NCBI GenBank assembly: GCA_027492575.1
Contig: JAPUEM010000134.1
Location: forward strand, 11,028-51,248
Source of the DNA: Propionicimonas sp.
GTDB lineage: Bacteria > Actinomycetota > Actinomycetes > Propionibacteriales > Propionibacteriaceae
Direction: 5' to 3'
DNA length: 40,221 nt
This document shows positions 1-7,893 of the stretch, piece by piece (position 1 is the stretch's first letter; every line of letters begins with the position of its first letter). Position numbers and translations under genes: made by a program. Below the pieces are notes generated by a model. The model saw only the letters and a program-made list of their open reading frames with translations. It had not been told where the DNA came from and ran no database searches.

Positions 1-1025
1 TCCGGGTCGAACCCGACCCCGTCGTCGGTGATGGCGATGCGCACACCGGCGGACGGCGCGTCCTCGATGCGGACGCTGACCTGCTCGGCGCCCGCGTGCC
101 GGGCGATGTTCTTGGCGACCTCGCGGCTGGCCTGGCCGATGCCGCTGGCCACGGCCGCCGGGATCGGTAGGGTGCGATCGCCGACCACCAGTTCGGCGCT
201 CGCCCCGGGGACCAGCGCGGCCACCTGATCGGTCACCAGCCAGCCCAGGTGCTCGACGGTGACCGGCACCCGGTCGACGGTCGCCTCCCCCGCCGCTTCC
301 AGCTGGGCGATCGCCCGGCGGGCCTGCTCCACCAGCTGCGGGTCGCGGACGCCGTCGCCCATGGTGGCGTTCACCAGGGTGGTCATCACCTCGTCGTGAA
401 CCATGCTGTCGAGCCGGCGGCGCTCCTCGGCGAGCGCCTGTTCCATGCTGGCCCGGGCCTGCTGCTCCCGGCTGGCGCCGACGGTGACGGTCAGCCGGCG
501 GATCGAGTCGGTGAGCAGGGTGATGCCGATGATGACCGCGCTGGAGTTGATGACCAGCACCAGCATGTCCTGCATCGCGTTGACCAGCGAAACCCCTTGT
601 CCGGAGGGGGTGAGCCGCACCCCGGCATAGACCGCGCCGACGGCGAGGGAGTAACTGAAGCCCCACTTGGTGCCGATGGACAACGCGGCCCAGACGCTCG
701 CCGCGCCCAGGCACATCCAGATCCAGGGGCTGCCGGCGGCCGGCTCCGGGGAACTCCAGGCCAACGGCCACAGCACCGTCCCGGCCGCCACCAGGGTCAG
801 GTAGGCCAGCGCCAGCCAGCGGACGGACCGTCCGGCCAGCGAGACGATCACCATGGCGAGGGTGAGCCCGCCGATGCCGCCGCCGAAGATCGCCAGCCAC
901 CACGGCGCGAGGTGCGCGACCTGATCGGCGGCCATCAGACCACCCGGGATCAGGGCACCCAGGCAGAACAGGGCGACGCCGCGGTGCACCCAGGTGGTCA
1001 GTTCTTCAGTGCCGGGGGTGGTCAC
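1..1025 (-). CDS. Sensor histidine kinase, NarL/DesK-like (3' part outside window)
   Basis: The minus-strand frame reads from a GTG at 1025 to the window edge without a stop. The N-terminal half (about residues 12-165) is a run of hydrophobic segments, probably five or six membrane spans, with no recognisable extracellular sensor domain. A short coiled linker (SREQQARASMEQALAEERRR) follows. The dimerisation/phosphoacceptor motif contains MVHDEV with the likely phospho-histidine at residue 210. The start of the HATPase domain is visible at the edge (ITDDGVGFDP, the ATP-binding G1 box). The GTG is the first start codon after an in-frame TAG 12 bases upstream. It lies 54 bases downstream of the riboflavin-uptake genes on the same strand, so co-transcription is possible but there is no functional reason to assume it. 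The partner response regulator is probably just beyond the window. The sensed signal is unknown. Confidence 0.85.
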   Translation of the reverse strand, partial: MTTPGTEELTTWVHRGVALFCLGALIPGGLMAADQVAHLAPWWLAIFGGGIGGLTLAMVIVSLAGRSVRWLALAYLTLVAAGTVLWPLAWSSPEPAAGSPWIWMCLGAASVWAALSIGTKWGFSYSLAVGAVYAGVRLTPSGQGVSLVNAMQDMLVLVINSSAVIIGITLLTDSIRRLTVTVGASREQQARASMEQALAEERRRLDSMVHDEVMTTLVNATMGDGVRDPQLVEQARRAIAQLEAAGEATVDRVPVTVEHLGWLVTDQVAALVPGASAELVVGDRTLPIPAAVASGIGQASREVAKNIARHAGAEQVSVRIEDAPSAGVRIAITDDGVGFDP

Positions 1026-1079
1026 AAGCCGGCCCTACTCGCCCCGTCCCGCTGCGAAAGGTCGACTCATGAGGCCACC

Positions 1080-2099
1080 CTACGGGGTCAGCACCTCCGG
1101 GGCGATCGCCGCCTCGATATCTGGTTCCTTGGTGAGCAGACCGGCGTCGAACATGAACTCCCCCATCGCCTGCCAGTTCGCCGGGACGACGGCGCCGTCG
1201 GCCTGGCCGTGGATGTCGGTCATCGCGATGACACTCGCCTTGAGGGTGGCCCGGGCCGCCTCCAGCGCGTCGCCGGTGAGCCCGGGAATGTGCTCGGCGC
1301 TGACCTCGAGCGCCCGATCCCCGCTGGAGTCGGCGATCAGCGAGCGGATTCCGGCCACCAGGGCCTCCGCCACGGCCCGCACGACCTCGGGGTTGGCGTC
1401 GAGGTAGGCGCGGGTGGTCACCAGGCTGGCGCCGACCAGCGGCGGGATGCCCTCGGAGATCGACAGTTCGCGCACCTTCACCCCCGCCAGGCGGAACTGG
1501 ATCGAGTCGTTGATGGCGAAGCCCACCACCGCGTCCACCTTGTCGGTGGTCAGCGCGGCCTGCTGGGTGTAGCCGATCTCGACGATCTCGACGTCGTCCT
1601 CGGTCAGGCCGGCGGTCCGTAGCGCGACCAGCAGCCCGAACCAGGAGGAGCCGTAGCGTCCGGGGACGCCGATCTTCCTCCCCTTCAGGTCGGCCAGGGT
1701 GGCGATCGGGCCGTCCTCCTTGGCGATCACCACCACCGGGTACCGCTGGTAGTAGGTGGCGACCGAGACCAGGTCGATGCCGGTCTCGCGGGCCTGCAGC
1801 ATCTCGTCCCCGCCGGCGAGGACGAAGTCCTCCTGGCCGGCGGCGATGGCGGTGAACAGGCCCTCCTGGGCGCCGTGGTGGCGCAGCGTGGCCCAGGCGT
1901 CGGTGCCGGCGTCGAAGAGTCCGTCCGCCTCGGCCAGGTAGAACGGGGCGAACTGGACGTTCGGGATGTAGGAGAGCCCGATCCGGGCAGGCCCCACCGC
2001 CGGGACGGGGGACGGAGGAGTCGACGGGATGTCGGCGGGCACCGTGGAGGTGCAGCCGGCCAGCAGTACGGCGGCCAGCAGGGCGATCAGGGTGCGCAT
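1080..2099 (-). CDS. ribY: ABC transporter substrate-binding lipoprotein, NMT1/THI5-like, probable riboflavin binder RibY
   Basis: A 339-residue protein with a short lipoprotein signal: a hydrophobic stretch ending in LLAGC puts the lipidated cysteine at residue 16. The mature part starts with the RIGLSYIPNVQFAPFYLAEA pattern of NMT1/THI5 (SsuA/ThiY-like) periplasmic binding proteins. GQEDFVLAGGDEML and the DLKGRKIGVPGRYGSSW segment also fit that fold. Family membership alone would suggest thiamine precursor, sulfonate or riboflavin uptake. The FMN riboswitch upstream of the permease gene, 15 bases away on the same strand, points to riboflavin, as in the RibXY system described for Chloroflexus. 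The specificity is inferred from regulation, not from ligand residues. No ABC ATPase gene is in the operon inside this window. Confidence 0.8.
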   Translation of the reverse strand: MRTLIALLAAVLLAGCTSTVPADIPSTPPSPVPAVGPARIGLSYIPNVQFAPFYLAEADGLFDAGTDAWATLRHHGAQEGLFTAIAAGQEDFVLAGGDEMLQARETGIDLVSVATYYQRYPVVVIAKEDGPIATLADLKGRKIGVPGRYGSSWFGLLVALRTAGLTEDDVEIVEIGYTQQAALTTDKVDAVVGFAINDSIQFRLAGVKVRELSISEGIPPLVGASLVTTRAYLDANPEVVRAVAEALVAGIRSLIADSSGDRALEVSAEHIPGLTGDALEAARATLKASVIAMTDIHGQADGAVVPANWQAMGEFMFDAGLLTKEPDIEAAIAPEVLTP

Positions 2100-2114
2100 C
2101 AGGCGTCCTTCTTT

Positions 2115-2885
2115 CTAGTGGGCATCGACCAGGCGGGAGTTGCGCTCCCAGGCGTAGATCAGGCTGTAGACGGTCGCCGCGACGATGCAGAGCACGGCGA
2201 TGGTGGCGAACATGCCGGCGGTGTCGACGGCGTCGCGCTGCACGGTGAGCACCATGCCGAGGCCGCGTCCGCCCATCACCATCTCGCCGACCACCGCGCC
2301 GGTGACCGACAGGGTGAAGCCGTTGCGCAGCCCAGCGAGCACGGCCGGCCAGGCCAGCGGGAACTCGATCTCGGTGAGCAGCCGCAGCGAGTCGGCGCCG
2401 TCCACCCGGGCGGCGCGCAGCACGTCCGGGTCGACGTGGCGCAGGCCGAGGACGGTGGCGACCAGGATCGGGAAGAAGACCATCAGCCCGCAGAGCAGGA
2501 TGACCGGGCCGAGCCCGTAGCCGACCCAGAGCACCAGCAGTGGGGCCAGCGCGATGGCGGGGATCGCCTGAGTGGCGCCCAGGAACGGCTGGACGGCGGC
2601 CCGGAACCATCGCAGCCGGTGAATCGCCACCGCCAGCGGCAGCGCCACCGCGGCGCCGAGCAGGCAGCCGCCGACGGCCTCGGCCAGGGTGAGGCCCAGG
2701 TAGGGCCACAGGGCTCCGCTGCTCAGGTCGGTGACGAGTCTGGTGGCGACCGCGCCTGGGCTGGGCAGCAGGTACTCCGGGATGCTCCCCAGCCGGACGG
2801 TGAGCGCCCAGCCGGCGAACAGGAGGACGCCGAGCAGCACCGGCGCCGCGAGGGTGATCCCCCGCCACGGTGTTCGCTGTCTCAT
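2115..2885 (-). CDS. ribX: ABC transporter permease, probable riboflavin permease RibX
   Basis: A 256-residue inner-membrane protein of the SsuC/TauC/ThiX permease type. About six membrane spans are visible, beginning with LAAPVLLGVLLFAGWALTV near residues 12-30. The EAA loop that docks on the ATPase is seen as DVLRAARVDGADSLRLL, around residues 153-170. It is the first gene after the FMN riboswitch, and its Shine-Dalgarno sequence (GGAGGG, 2889-2894) is partly inside a hairpin, so it is probably controlled at translation. Together with the downstream binding lipoprotein it should form a riboflavin importer. The missing ATPase must be encoded elsewhere or shared with another system. Confidence 0.8.
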   Translation of the reverse strand: MRQRTPWRGITLAAPVLLGVLLFAGWALTVRLGSIPEYLLPSPGAVATRLVTDLSSGALWPYLGLTLAEAVGGCLLGAAVALPLAVAIHRLRWFRAAVQPFLGATQAIPAIALAPLLVLWVGYGLGPVILLCGLMVFFPILVATVLGLRHVDPDVLRAARVDGADSLRLLTEIEFPLAWPAVLAGLRNGFTLSVTGAVVGEMVMGGRGLGMVLTVQRDAVDTAGMFATIAVLCIVAATVYSLIYAWERNSRLVDAH

Positions 2886-2888
2886 GGT

Positions 2889-2912
2889 CCCTCCGGTCCG
2901 AGCGTGGACCGG
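2889..2912 (-). promoter_or_regulatory. Possible SD-sequestering hairpin of the FMN riboswitch
   Basis: On the minus strand a 7-bp stem (CCGGTCC pairing with GGACCGG, 2893-2912, loop of 6) runs directly into the GGAGGG Shine-Dalgarno of the permease gene, whose ATG is at 2885-2883. Two bases of the SD are in the stem. A second hairpin (GGGCGC paired with GCGCCC, with an inner CGCTC/GAGCG stem) lies just 3' of the aptamer, around 2950-2975. The lack of a U-tract suggests translational rather than transcriptional control. The switching mechanism itself is inferred. Confidence 0.45.
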
Positions 2913-2974
2913 GGTGCGTCAAGACGCCGGGCCCGCGCGCCGGCCACTTCGGGCGCGACGCTCGACCGAGCGCC

Positions 2975-3100
2975 CGTGCTGCCTCCCATCCGGACTTTCA
3001 CCGTCGGCGCTGGAATTCCACCAGCTCAACCGTCCCGCGGATGCGGGCCGGGTCGCGGACTATCACCGCCGGTTCGGAATTACACCGACCCCGGAGCACG
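2975..3100 (-). ncRNA. FMN riboswitch (RFN element)
   Basis: The minus strand carries the conserved RFN blocks in order: GGGGTCGGTGTAATTCCGAA, CCGGCGGTGATAGTCCGCGA, GTTGAGCTGGTGGAATTCC, CGACGGTGAAAGTCCGGATG and GGGAGGCAGCAC. The ends pair as P1 (CGTGCT at 3100-3095 with AGCACG at 2980-2975). FMN binding to this aptamer normally turns off riboflavin synthesis or uptake genes. It lies about 90 bases upstream of the permease start and faces it, so it should repress the two transport genes when FMN is plentiful. Confidence 0.96.
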
Positions 3101-3110
3101 TTCGGGCCCT

Positions 3111-3139
3111 ACTCTACCGCTGGCCCAACAGCCGGTCAC
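3111..3139 (-). promoter_or_regulatory. Candidate promoter of the riboswitch/ribXY transcript
   Basis: On the minus strand GTGACC (3139-3134) and TAGAGT (3116-3111) are separated by 17 bases. A start about 7 bases downstream would put the 5' end of the RNA just before P1 of the FMN aptamer, which fits. The -35 match is partial (TGAC core only). Confidence 0.5.
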
Positions 3140-3185
3140 CCCCGGTCCATCCGCTCCCGAACGCCACCCTCCCCGTCGAGCGCCT

Positions 3186-3274
3186 CCCCTTCACGTCGAG
3201 CGCCACCCATTCCGCCGATCGCTTGGCCCCAGTGCCGGGCTCTCGACGTCAGGAGTGGCGCTCGACGGAAGGGG
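3186..3274. repeat. Intergenic inverted repeat, about 20-bp arms
   Basis: CCCCTTCACGTCGAGCGCCAC (3186-3206, written here with its one extra base A) is matched in inverted orientation by 3255-3274 (GTGGCGCTCGACGGAAGGGG). The loop is about 48 bases. It lies between the divergent riboswitch promoter and ald. It may be a transcription barrier, a regulatory site or a relic of a small mobile repeat; the sequence does not decide. Confidence 0.7.
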
Positions 3275-3336
3275 GGAGTTCTGGCGGGTGGCGTGGTGCA
3301 AGAATGCTGCTCAGGAGCGTCAGAGAGGATGCGGTG

Positions 3337-4452
3337 ATGCGGGTCGCAGTTCCCACCGAGGTCAAGAATCACGAGTACCGGGTCGCGATCACTCCGGTCG
3401 GGGTCGCTGAGCTGGTGCACCACGGGCATCAGGTCTTCGTGCAGGCCGGGGCCGGGCTGGGTTCCGGGATCGCGGACGCCGACTACGCCTCGCAGGGGGC
3501 GGTGATCCTGCCGGACGCGGACGCCACCTGGGCCGCCGGCGACCTGGTGCTCAAGGTGAAGGAGCCGATCGCCGAGGAGTGCCACCGGCTGCGCGACGAC
3601 CTGGTGCTCTTCACCTACCTGCACCTGGCCGCGGACGAGCCGGGGCTGGACGCGCTGCTGGCCGCCGGGACGACCGCGATCGCCTACGAGACCGTCCAGC
3701 TGCCGAACGGGCTGCTGCCGCTGCTCTACCCGATGTCGGAGGTCGCCGGCTGCCTGGCCCCGCAGGTGGGCGCCCACGCCATGATGAAGGCCCAGGGCGG
3801 ACGCGGCGTGCTGATGGGCTGCGTGGGCGGTGTCCCGAACGCCAAGGTGGTGGTGCTGGGCGGCGGAGTGGCCGGCCAGAACGCCGCCAATGTCGCGCTC
3901 GGGATGGGCGCCGACGTGACCATCCTCGACACCGACCTGGAGAAGCTGCGCACCACCTTCTGGCGGTACGGCAACCGGGTGCACGGCATCGTGTCGAGCC
4001 GGCTGGCCATCCGCGAGCAGGTGCTGGCGGCCGATCTGGTGATCGGCACCGTCCTCATCCCGGGGGCGAAGGCGCCCAAGCTGGTGACCAACGAGCTGGT
4101 CGCCCAGATGAAGCCGGGTTCGGTGCTGGTGGATGTCGCCATCGACCAGGGCGGCTGCTTCGAGGATTCCCGCCCGACCACCCACGACGACCCCACCTTC
4201 CGGGTGCACGACTCGATCTTCTACTGCGTGGCGAACATGCCCGGCGCCGTGCCCAACACCTCCACCTGGGCCCTCACCAACGCCACCCTCGCCTACGCCC
4301 TGAAGCTCGCCGACTCCGGCTGGAAGCAGGCGCTGGCCGACGATCCGTCGCTGGCCAAGGGCCTCAACACCCAGGCCGGACGGATCACCTACCCCGCCGT
4401 CGCCGAGGCCTTCGGACGCGACCACACCCCGCTCGCCGAGGTGCTGTCATAA
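3337..4452 (+). CDS. ald: Alanine dehydrogenase
   Basis: Encodes 371 residues, the usual length of NAD-dependent L-alanine dehydrogenase, which interconverts L-alanine with pyruvate and ammonia in the cytoplasm. The N-terminus [20 protein letters not shown] contains the substrate-binding arginine and the conserved KNHEYRVA block. KVKEPI with its lysine lies near residue 70. The Rossmann NAD-binding motif is [14 protein letters not shown] around residues 170-183, and the later [12 protein letters not shown] block is also typical. The ATG at 3337 is chosen because the protein aligns from there and GAGAGGA lies 7-8 bases upstream; a GTG directly before it is possible. The last 91 bases of the gene reappear in decayed form at 7102-7263. 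Confidence 0.95.
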   Translation: MRVAVPTEVKNHEYRVAITPVGVAELVHHGHQVFVQAGAGLGSGIADADYASQGAVILPDADATWAAGDLVLKVKEPIAEECHRLRDDLVLFTYLHLAADEPGLDALLAAGTTAIAYETVQLPNGLLPLLYPMSEVAGCLAPQVGAHAMMKAQGGRGVLMGCVGGVPNAKVVVLGGGVAGQNAANVALGMGADVTILDTDLEKLRTTFWRYGNRVHGIVSSRLAIREQVLAADLVIGTVLIPGAKAPKLVTNELVAQMKPGSVLVDVAIDQGGCFEDSRPTTHDDPTFRVHDSIFYCVANMPGAVPNTSTWALTNATLAYALKLADSGWKQALADDPSLAKGLNTQAGRITYPAVAEAFGRDHTPLAEVLS

Positions 4453-4548
4453 GGCTGCCCGGAGAGCCATTTAGAACTGAGAGTGCGCAGCCCTGTCGAC
4501 CGCCATCAGCCGGTGCTGGTTTCCATGCCCAGAGCGCGCCATCTTGAG

Positions 4549-5229
4549 CTATCTCGCCATCAGCGCGACCGTGCCAATACTGCCCGGGACGCAGTCAACG
4601 CCGGATGAGGTGACACCGACAAGGTGCCCGTCCGCATAAACAGGCCCTCCGGAGTCTCCAGTGCAGACGCCATCGCCATCGCTGCCGTTGCGCACGCACA
4701 ACTTCACAGTTGCCTCTACCCCGGCCGCGTGGCACTCAGCGCGGTCCACGACCACCTGCATCGCGTGGTGAGGAGTGCAGGCCCTAGGCCCGGCCACAGA
4801 CCGAGCCCCGTACCCCCATACTTCCAAGATTGCGCCCGGCGAGGGCTCGGACGGAGGTTGCGCCAGGGCCTCGCGCTCCGCCTCGGGGGTGACGAGAACT
4901 GCGATGTCGCTGTGCTCGTCGCGAGCAACCAGCCTGAGCGGCTCAGAGACGACAGCGCTCTCGGGCAGGGGCTGGCAGAGGTCGGTGGCTCCGGTGATCG
5001 CACGCCATGGCGGGTCGTCTGCGTGTACGCAGTGGGCGGCGGTCACCACAACACCGTTCGCGGCGACGCTCGCTGAGCAGCCCGCCCACAGGTACGGAGC
5101 CTCGTCATGCAGACCATCGGGAACCAAGATGGCCAAGGCCGCAGGTTGCTGATCCGGCCAGAGTGCCGTGGCAGTGACAAGTGCAGCGACCATCAGGAGA
5201 CCCGACGCGACCGCCGTCAGTCTCCGCAT
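4549..5229 (-). CDS. Secreted trypsin-family (S1) serine protease
   Basis: A 226-residue protein with an N-terminal signal peptide or membrane anchor (hydrophobic residues about 6-24). The chymotrypsin-fold catalytic triad is complete: His66 in TAAHC, Asp108 in HSDIAVL, and Ser193 in CTGDSGGP. Paired cysteines surround the active site (C51/C67, and C178/C189 near the nucleophile). The position six residues before the catalytic serine, which is Asp in true trypsin, is Gly187, so cleavage after Lys/Arg is not expected. The protein ends soon after the last strand (SIGTVALMAR), slightly short of the usual C-terminal helix. Its start overlaps the end of the upstream lipoprotein gene by 13 bases, indicating one operon. 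The substrate is unknown; the two neighbouring exported proteins are candidates. Base composition is lower in GC than the flanking housekeeping genes. Confidence 0.88.
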   Translation of the reverse strand: MRRLTAVASGLLMVAALVTATALWPDQQPAALAILVPDGLHDEAPYLWAGCSASVAANGVVVTAAHCVHADDPPWRAITGATDLCQPLPESAVVSEPLRLVARDEHSDIAVLVTPEAEREALAQPPSEPSPGAILEVWGYGARSVAGPRACTPHHAMQVVVDRAECHAAGVEATVKLCVRNGSDGDGVCTGDSGGPVYADGHLVGVTSSGVDCVPGSIGTVALMAR

Positions 5230-5777
5230 CGCCTGATGACGTCGGGCCGCGGAGTGAAGTCGAACCCGGAGAAGGAGCGTTGCTTCCAGATCTTTCCGCC
5301 CGCGGAATAGGTGACTTCGAACCAGTCGGAGGCACTGTCCAAGCTGCCATTGGGCAGCACTATCAGGACGATGTTCGCGCCTTCGCCCGGCGGAATCTGC
5401 CAGTCAGCCAGATCCTGTCTCATCGACCACAGAGGGTCGCCCTCAGGAGGTGGCATACGTTGCGTGCCGAACGATCCATACTCCAAAGAGGGAATCACAT
5501 AGCTGCCGTCCAGTATCGGCAGCGGACGTCCCGAGTCGTTGCCAAGTTCAACCGAAACCAGGGTCGCGGTGTCAATCGCACTGGTGTTGTCGAGCCACAC
5601 ATTTCCCACAGACCACGCCTGATCAAGGTCGGGGATGCACGCCACGCCACCGATGATGCCGTTGCCGCCGCTACCGTCGTCGAGGGGGCCACCTTGCGCC
5701 GAGCAGCCTGCCAACAGCAGCGCAGCCACTGCCGACAACGCCGCCCGCCTGCTACGCCGGGCGAGCGACCAAAACAC
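5217..5777 (-). CDS. Putative lipoprotein of unknown function
   Basis: A 186-residue protein. A positively charged start (RRSRRA) is followed by a hydrophobic stretch and LLAGC, so the lipidated cysteine is residue 25. A Gly/Ser/Asp-rich linker follows, then a domain of about 140 residues rich in beta-strand patterns (TATLVSVELGNDSGRPLPI, GANIVLIVLPNGS, WFEVTYSAGGKIWKQRSF). The lone cysteines at VACIP and RRCGD could form a disulfide between the domain ends. I do not recognise the family. The start overlaps the end of the upstream secreted-protein gene by 26 bases and its end overlaps the protease start by 13, so the three genes are translationally linked. It belongs to the AT-richer island. 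Confidence 0.75.
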   Translation of the reverse strand: MFWSLARRSRRAALSAVAALLLAGCSAQGGPLDDGSGGNGIIGGVACIPDLDQAWSVGNVWLDNTSAIDTATLVSVELGNDSGRPLPILDGSYVIPSLEYGSFGTQRMPPPEGDPLWSMRQDLADWQIPPGEGANIVLIVLPNGSLDSASDWFEVTYSAGGKIWKQRSFSGFDFTPRPDVIRRCGD

Positions 5778-7008
5778 CAGAGTTGGCCTTCCCAGGCAGA
5801 TTTTTTACTCCGCACACCTTCCGGTCCGTGGTAGTGCTGGTGTTCGTGAATGTGACGGCCTGCGACGCACTGCGTCCTGACCTTGAGGACAAGTCGATAC
5901 CGATCTTCTTGGAAATCTCGACCCCGGCGGAGAACGTCGTTGCCTCGCTGGTCTTCAGCGACATCTCACCGTCGCGGCCAAGTCTCGTGCAATTCGCCGT
6001 CGGTGTCGACGGGATAGTGTTCTTGTAGGTGCGGAAGTAGCCACCCACATAGCCACTCGGGCGAGCCTGCCAGTGTTTCAAGGCCGTAGTGGTGGTACTG
6101 GTCTGCTCGTACAGGCGCACCAACTCATACTCGACATCGCGGAAGTACCTCGTTGAAGTACCGTTCACCAGATTCTCAGCGCCGTACTTCGTGTCGATAT
6201 CCGAAGTCACAGTCGTGGTGCCAACCAGCTTGAAACCGGCGTTCGCGGAAGAAAGACTCGAACCAATCCCGAGTTCCGAAGAGGTCCCCTTCTTATTGGT
6301 GACTTGGACCTTTACCTCCGAGACAGTTGACGCAATATGCTCAATCAGCATGTCCCGGACCCCAAGAGAACTCACTTTCTTCCAGTAGTACCGATAGGGG
6401 CCGCCACGCGGCCTGTCACCGCGTTTGACGATCGCCTTGGCCGGGCTGGTGACGTCCTCGGCTGCGAGGTCAGCGACGAGGGCGGCTCCCGCATCAGCCG
6501 GTTCCACGCCCCGCGACGTTCTCACGACAGCGATCGTCGCAGCTCTAGTGGTCATACGGCCTTCGATGGACTCGACAACCACTTCGACATCGACCGAGCC
6601 CGTCCCGTCGAGATAAGGGGTGAGCAAGCTGGGGTCATCAAGCTTCAGTTCGTAGGCTCCCTTTGCGTCAGTGACTGACTTGGCCACGGTGGCCACAGGC
6701 ACGGTGCCGCCGATCGGAATCTTGGCGAAGTCGACAGGATTAGGCCAGACCTGGAGGGTGACCAAGGCACCCGCCGCCGGTGACCCCTTGGACTTGGCAT
6801 GAGTTATCCGCCCCCTCGCGAGCGGTCTAGCCGCCACGTCATCCGGCGTGCTCAACTCGGGGAGGAAATCACGCAACTGACGCTTGGCCTGAGCGACTCA
6901 ATCGTCAGCACTGGCCGTACCAAAGGGCCCAAGAATGATGGGAAGAGAAAGCGCAAGCGTGGAAGCGAGGACGGCAACACGCATACGACGGAGGATTGGG
7001 GGTTCCAT
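5752..7008 (-). pseudogene. Secreted protein gene interrupted by an in-frame TGA after the signal peptide
   Basis: From an ATG at 7008 the minus strand encodes a clear signal peptide: a short charged start with two arginine groups, a hydrophobic core around residues 9-30 and an ...GTASADD cleavage region. Codon 37 (6900-6898) is TGA. The same frame then continues without another stop for 381 codons to 5752. The continuation could restart only at a TTG (6876), which would give a 374-residue protein with no export signal. The downstream part has a beta-rich region like a Greek-key adhesion domain (residues about 45-150), then a Ser/Thr-rich part ending in DRKVCGVKNLPG. I do not recognise the family. 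Since no frameshift has accumulated, the stop is recent, a sequencing error, or read through. This is the first gene of the three-gene export operon. Confidence 0.7.
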
Positions 7009-7101
7009 GATTACCGACTTTCAATGGGGGCGTTAGGCCGACGGTAGCGCGGAGCGTCGGGTCCTGACAATAGATCGAGCTGAACCATCTCAAAACTAGC
7101 G

Positions 7102-7263
7102 CCTCGACACCCACGTCGGACGGATCACCAACCTCCCCGTTGCCGAGGTCCGCCTTTCGCGGCACCCAGGGCGAACGATGACTCTCGCTTCGAACTCACA
7201 TGTCGATGTCGGGCAACGGGCCCTTCGGACGCGACCACCCCGCTCGCCGAGGTGGTCGGCTGA
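7102..7263 (+). pseudogene. Decayed second copy of the ald 3' end
   Basis: Positions 7102-7148 match ald 4362-4408 at about 40 of 47 bases. Positions 7222-7263 match the directly following ald segment 4409-4452 at about 36 of 42 bases, with a 2-base gap. The two pieces are contiguous in ald but here are separated by 73 unrelated bases (7149-7221). The copy has the same orientation as ald and stops right against the response-regulator gene at 7264. It marks the far boundary of the AT-richer island and probably represents the original or a duplicated ald terminus displaced by insertion or recombination. Confidence 0.8.
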
Positions 7264-7893
7264 CTAGCGGGTGAGTCGGGAGAGCAGCAGCGCGAGCCGG
7301 GTGCGGTCGCGTTGTTCGAGCTTGCGCAGCAGGGTCGAGACGTGGTTCTTCACCGTCCCCTCGGCCAGGAAGAGGTCGGCGGCGATCTCGGCGTTGGTGG
7401 CGCCAGTGGCGACCAGCTGGGCGACCTGGAGTTCGGTGGGGGTCAGGCTGTCGAGCGGGCCGGACGCGGGTTCGGACGGGACCAGCGCCGTCCGGGCCAC
7501 CCGGGGATCGATCACCATGCCGCCGGACACCGCCTGCCGGATGGCCTCGGTGAGGCTTTCGACGGAGCAGTCCTTGAGCAGGAAGCCCGCCGCCCCGCCC
7601 TGCACCGCGGCGCGCACCAGGTCGGGCTCGTCGAAGGTGGTCAGCAGCACCACCGGCAGCCCCGGATGCCGCTCCCGGCAGGCCGCCAGCAGGCCGAGGC
7701 CGTCCAGCCTGGGCATCTGGGCGTCGGTCAGCACCACGTCCACCTCGGTGGTGGCGAGCAGCGCGAGCGCCTCGCGTCCGTCCCCGGCCTGGCCCACCAC
7801 GGTCACGTCGTCCACGGTGTCGAGCAGCATGGTCAGGCCGCGGCGCAGCAGCTGCTGGTCGTCCACCACGATCACCCGCACCGGGCCGGTCAC
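7264..7893 (-). CDS. Two-component response regulator, NarL/LuxR type
   Basis: A 209-residue protein with a receiver domain (residues about 5-120) and a LuxR-type helix-turn-helix (about 143-207). The acidic pocket D11/D12, the phospho-acceptor Asp57 (VVLTDAQMP) and the conserved lysine in FLLKDCS are all present. The DNA-binding part shows LTPTELQVAQLVATGATNAE and GTVKNHVSTLLRKLEQRDR. It acts in the cytoplasm as a DNA-binding transcription factor activated by the adjacent kinase, whose stop codon it overlaps by 4 bases. The palindromes upstream of the kinase gene are candidate binding sites. Confidence 0.93.
   Translation of the reverse strand: MTGPVRVIVVDDQQLLRRGLTMLLDTVDDVTVVGQAGDGREALALLATTEVDVVLTDAQMPRLDGLGLLAACRERHPGLPVVLLTTFDEPDLVRAAVQGGAAGFLLKDCSVESLTEAIRQAVSGGMVIDPRVARTALVPSEPASGPLDSLTPTELQVAQLVATGATNAEIAADLFLAEGTVKNHVSTLLRKLEQRDRTRLALLLSRLTR

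Noticed and set aside
1006-2922. A long minus-strand open frame covering the ribX/ribY region
   Set aside because: It is Arg/Gly/Pro-rich, has no motif, and overlaps two well-supported genes in another frame; a high-GC shadow.
2731-3336. N-terminal extension of alanine dehydrogenase
   Set aside because: The open frame runs antisense through the FMN riboswitch and ribX; Ald homology begins at 3337 with a good SD.
6898-6900. TGA as a selenocysteine codon
   Set aside because: It sits at the signal peptide cleavage region with no cysteine-like redox context, and no SECIS-like hairpin was seen immediately after it.
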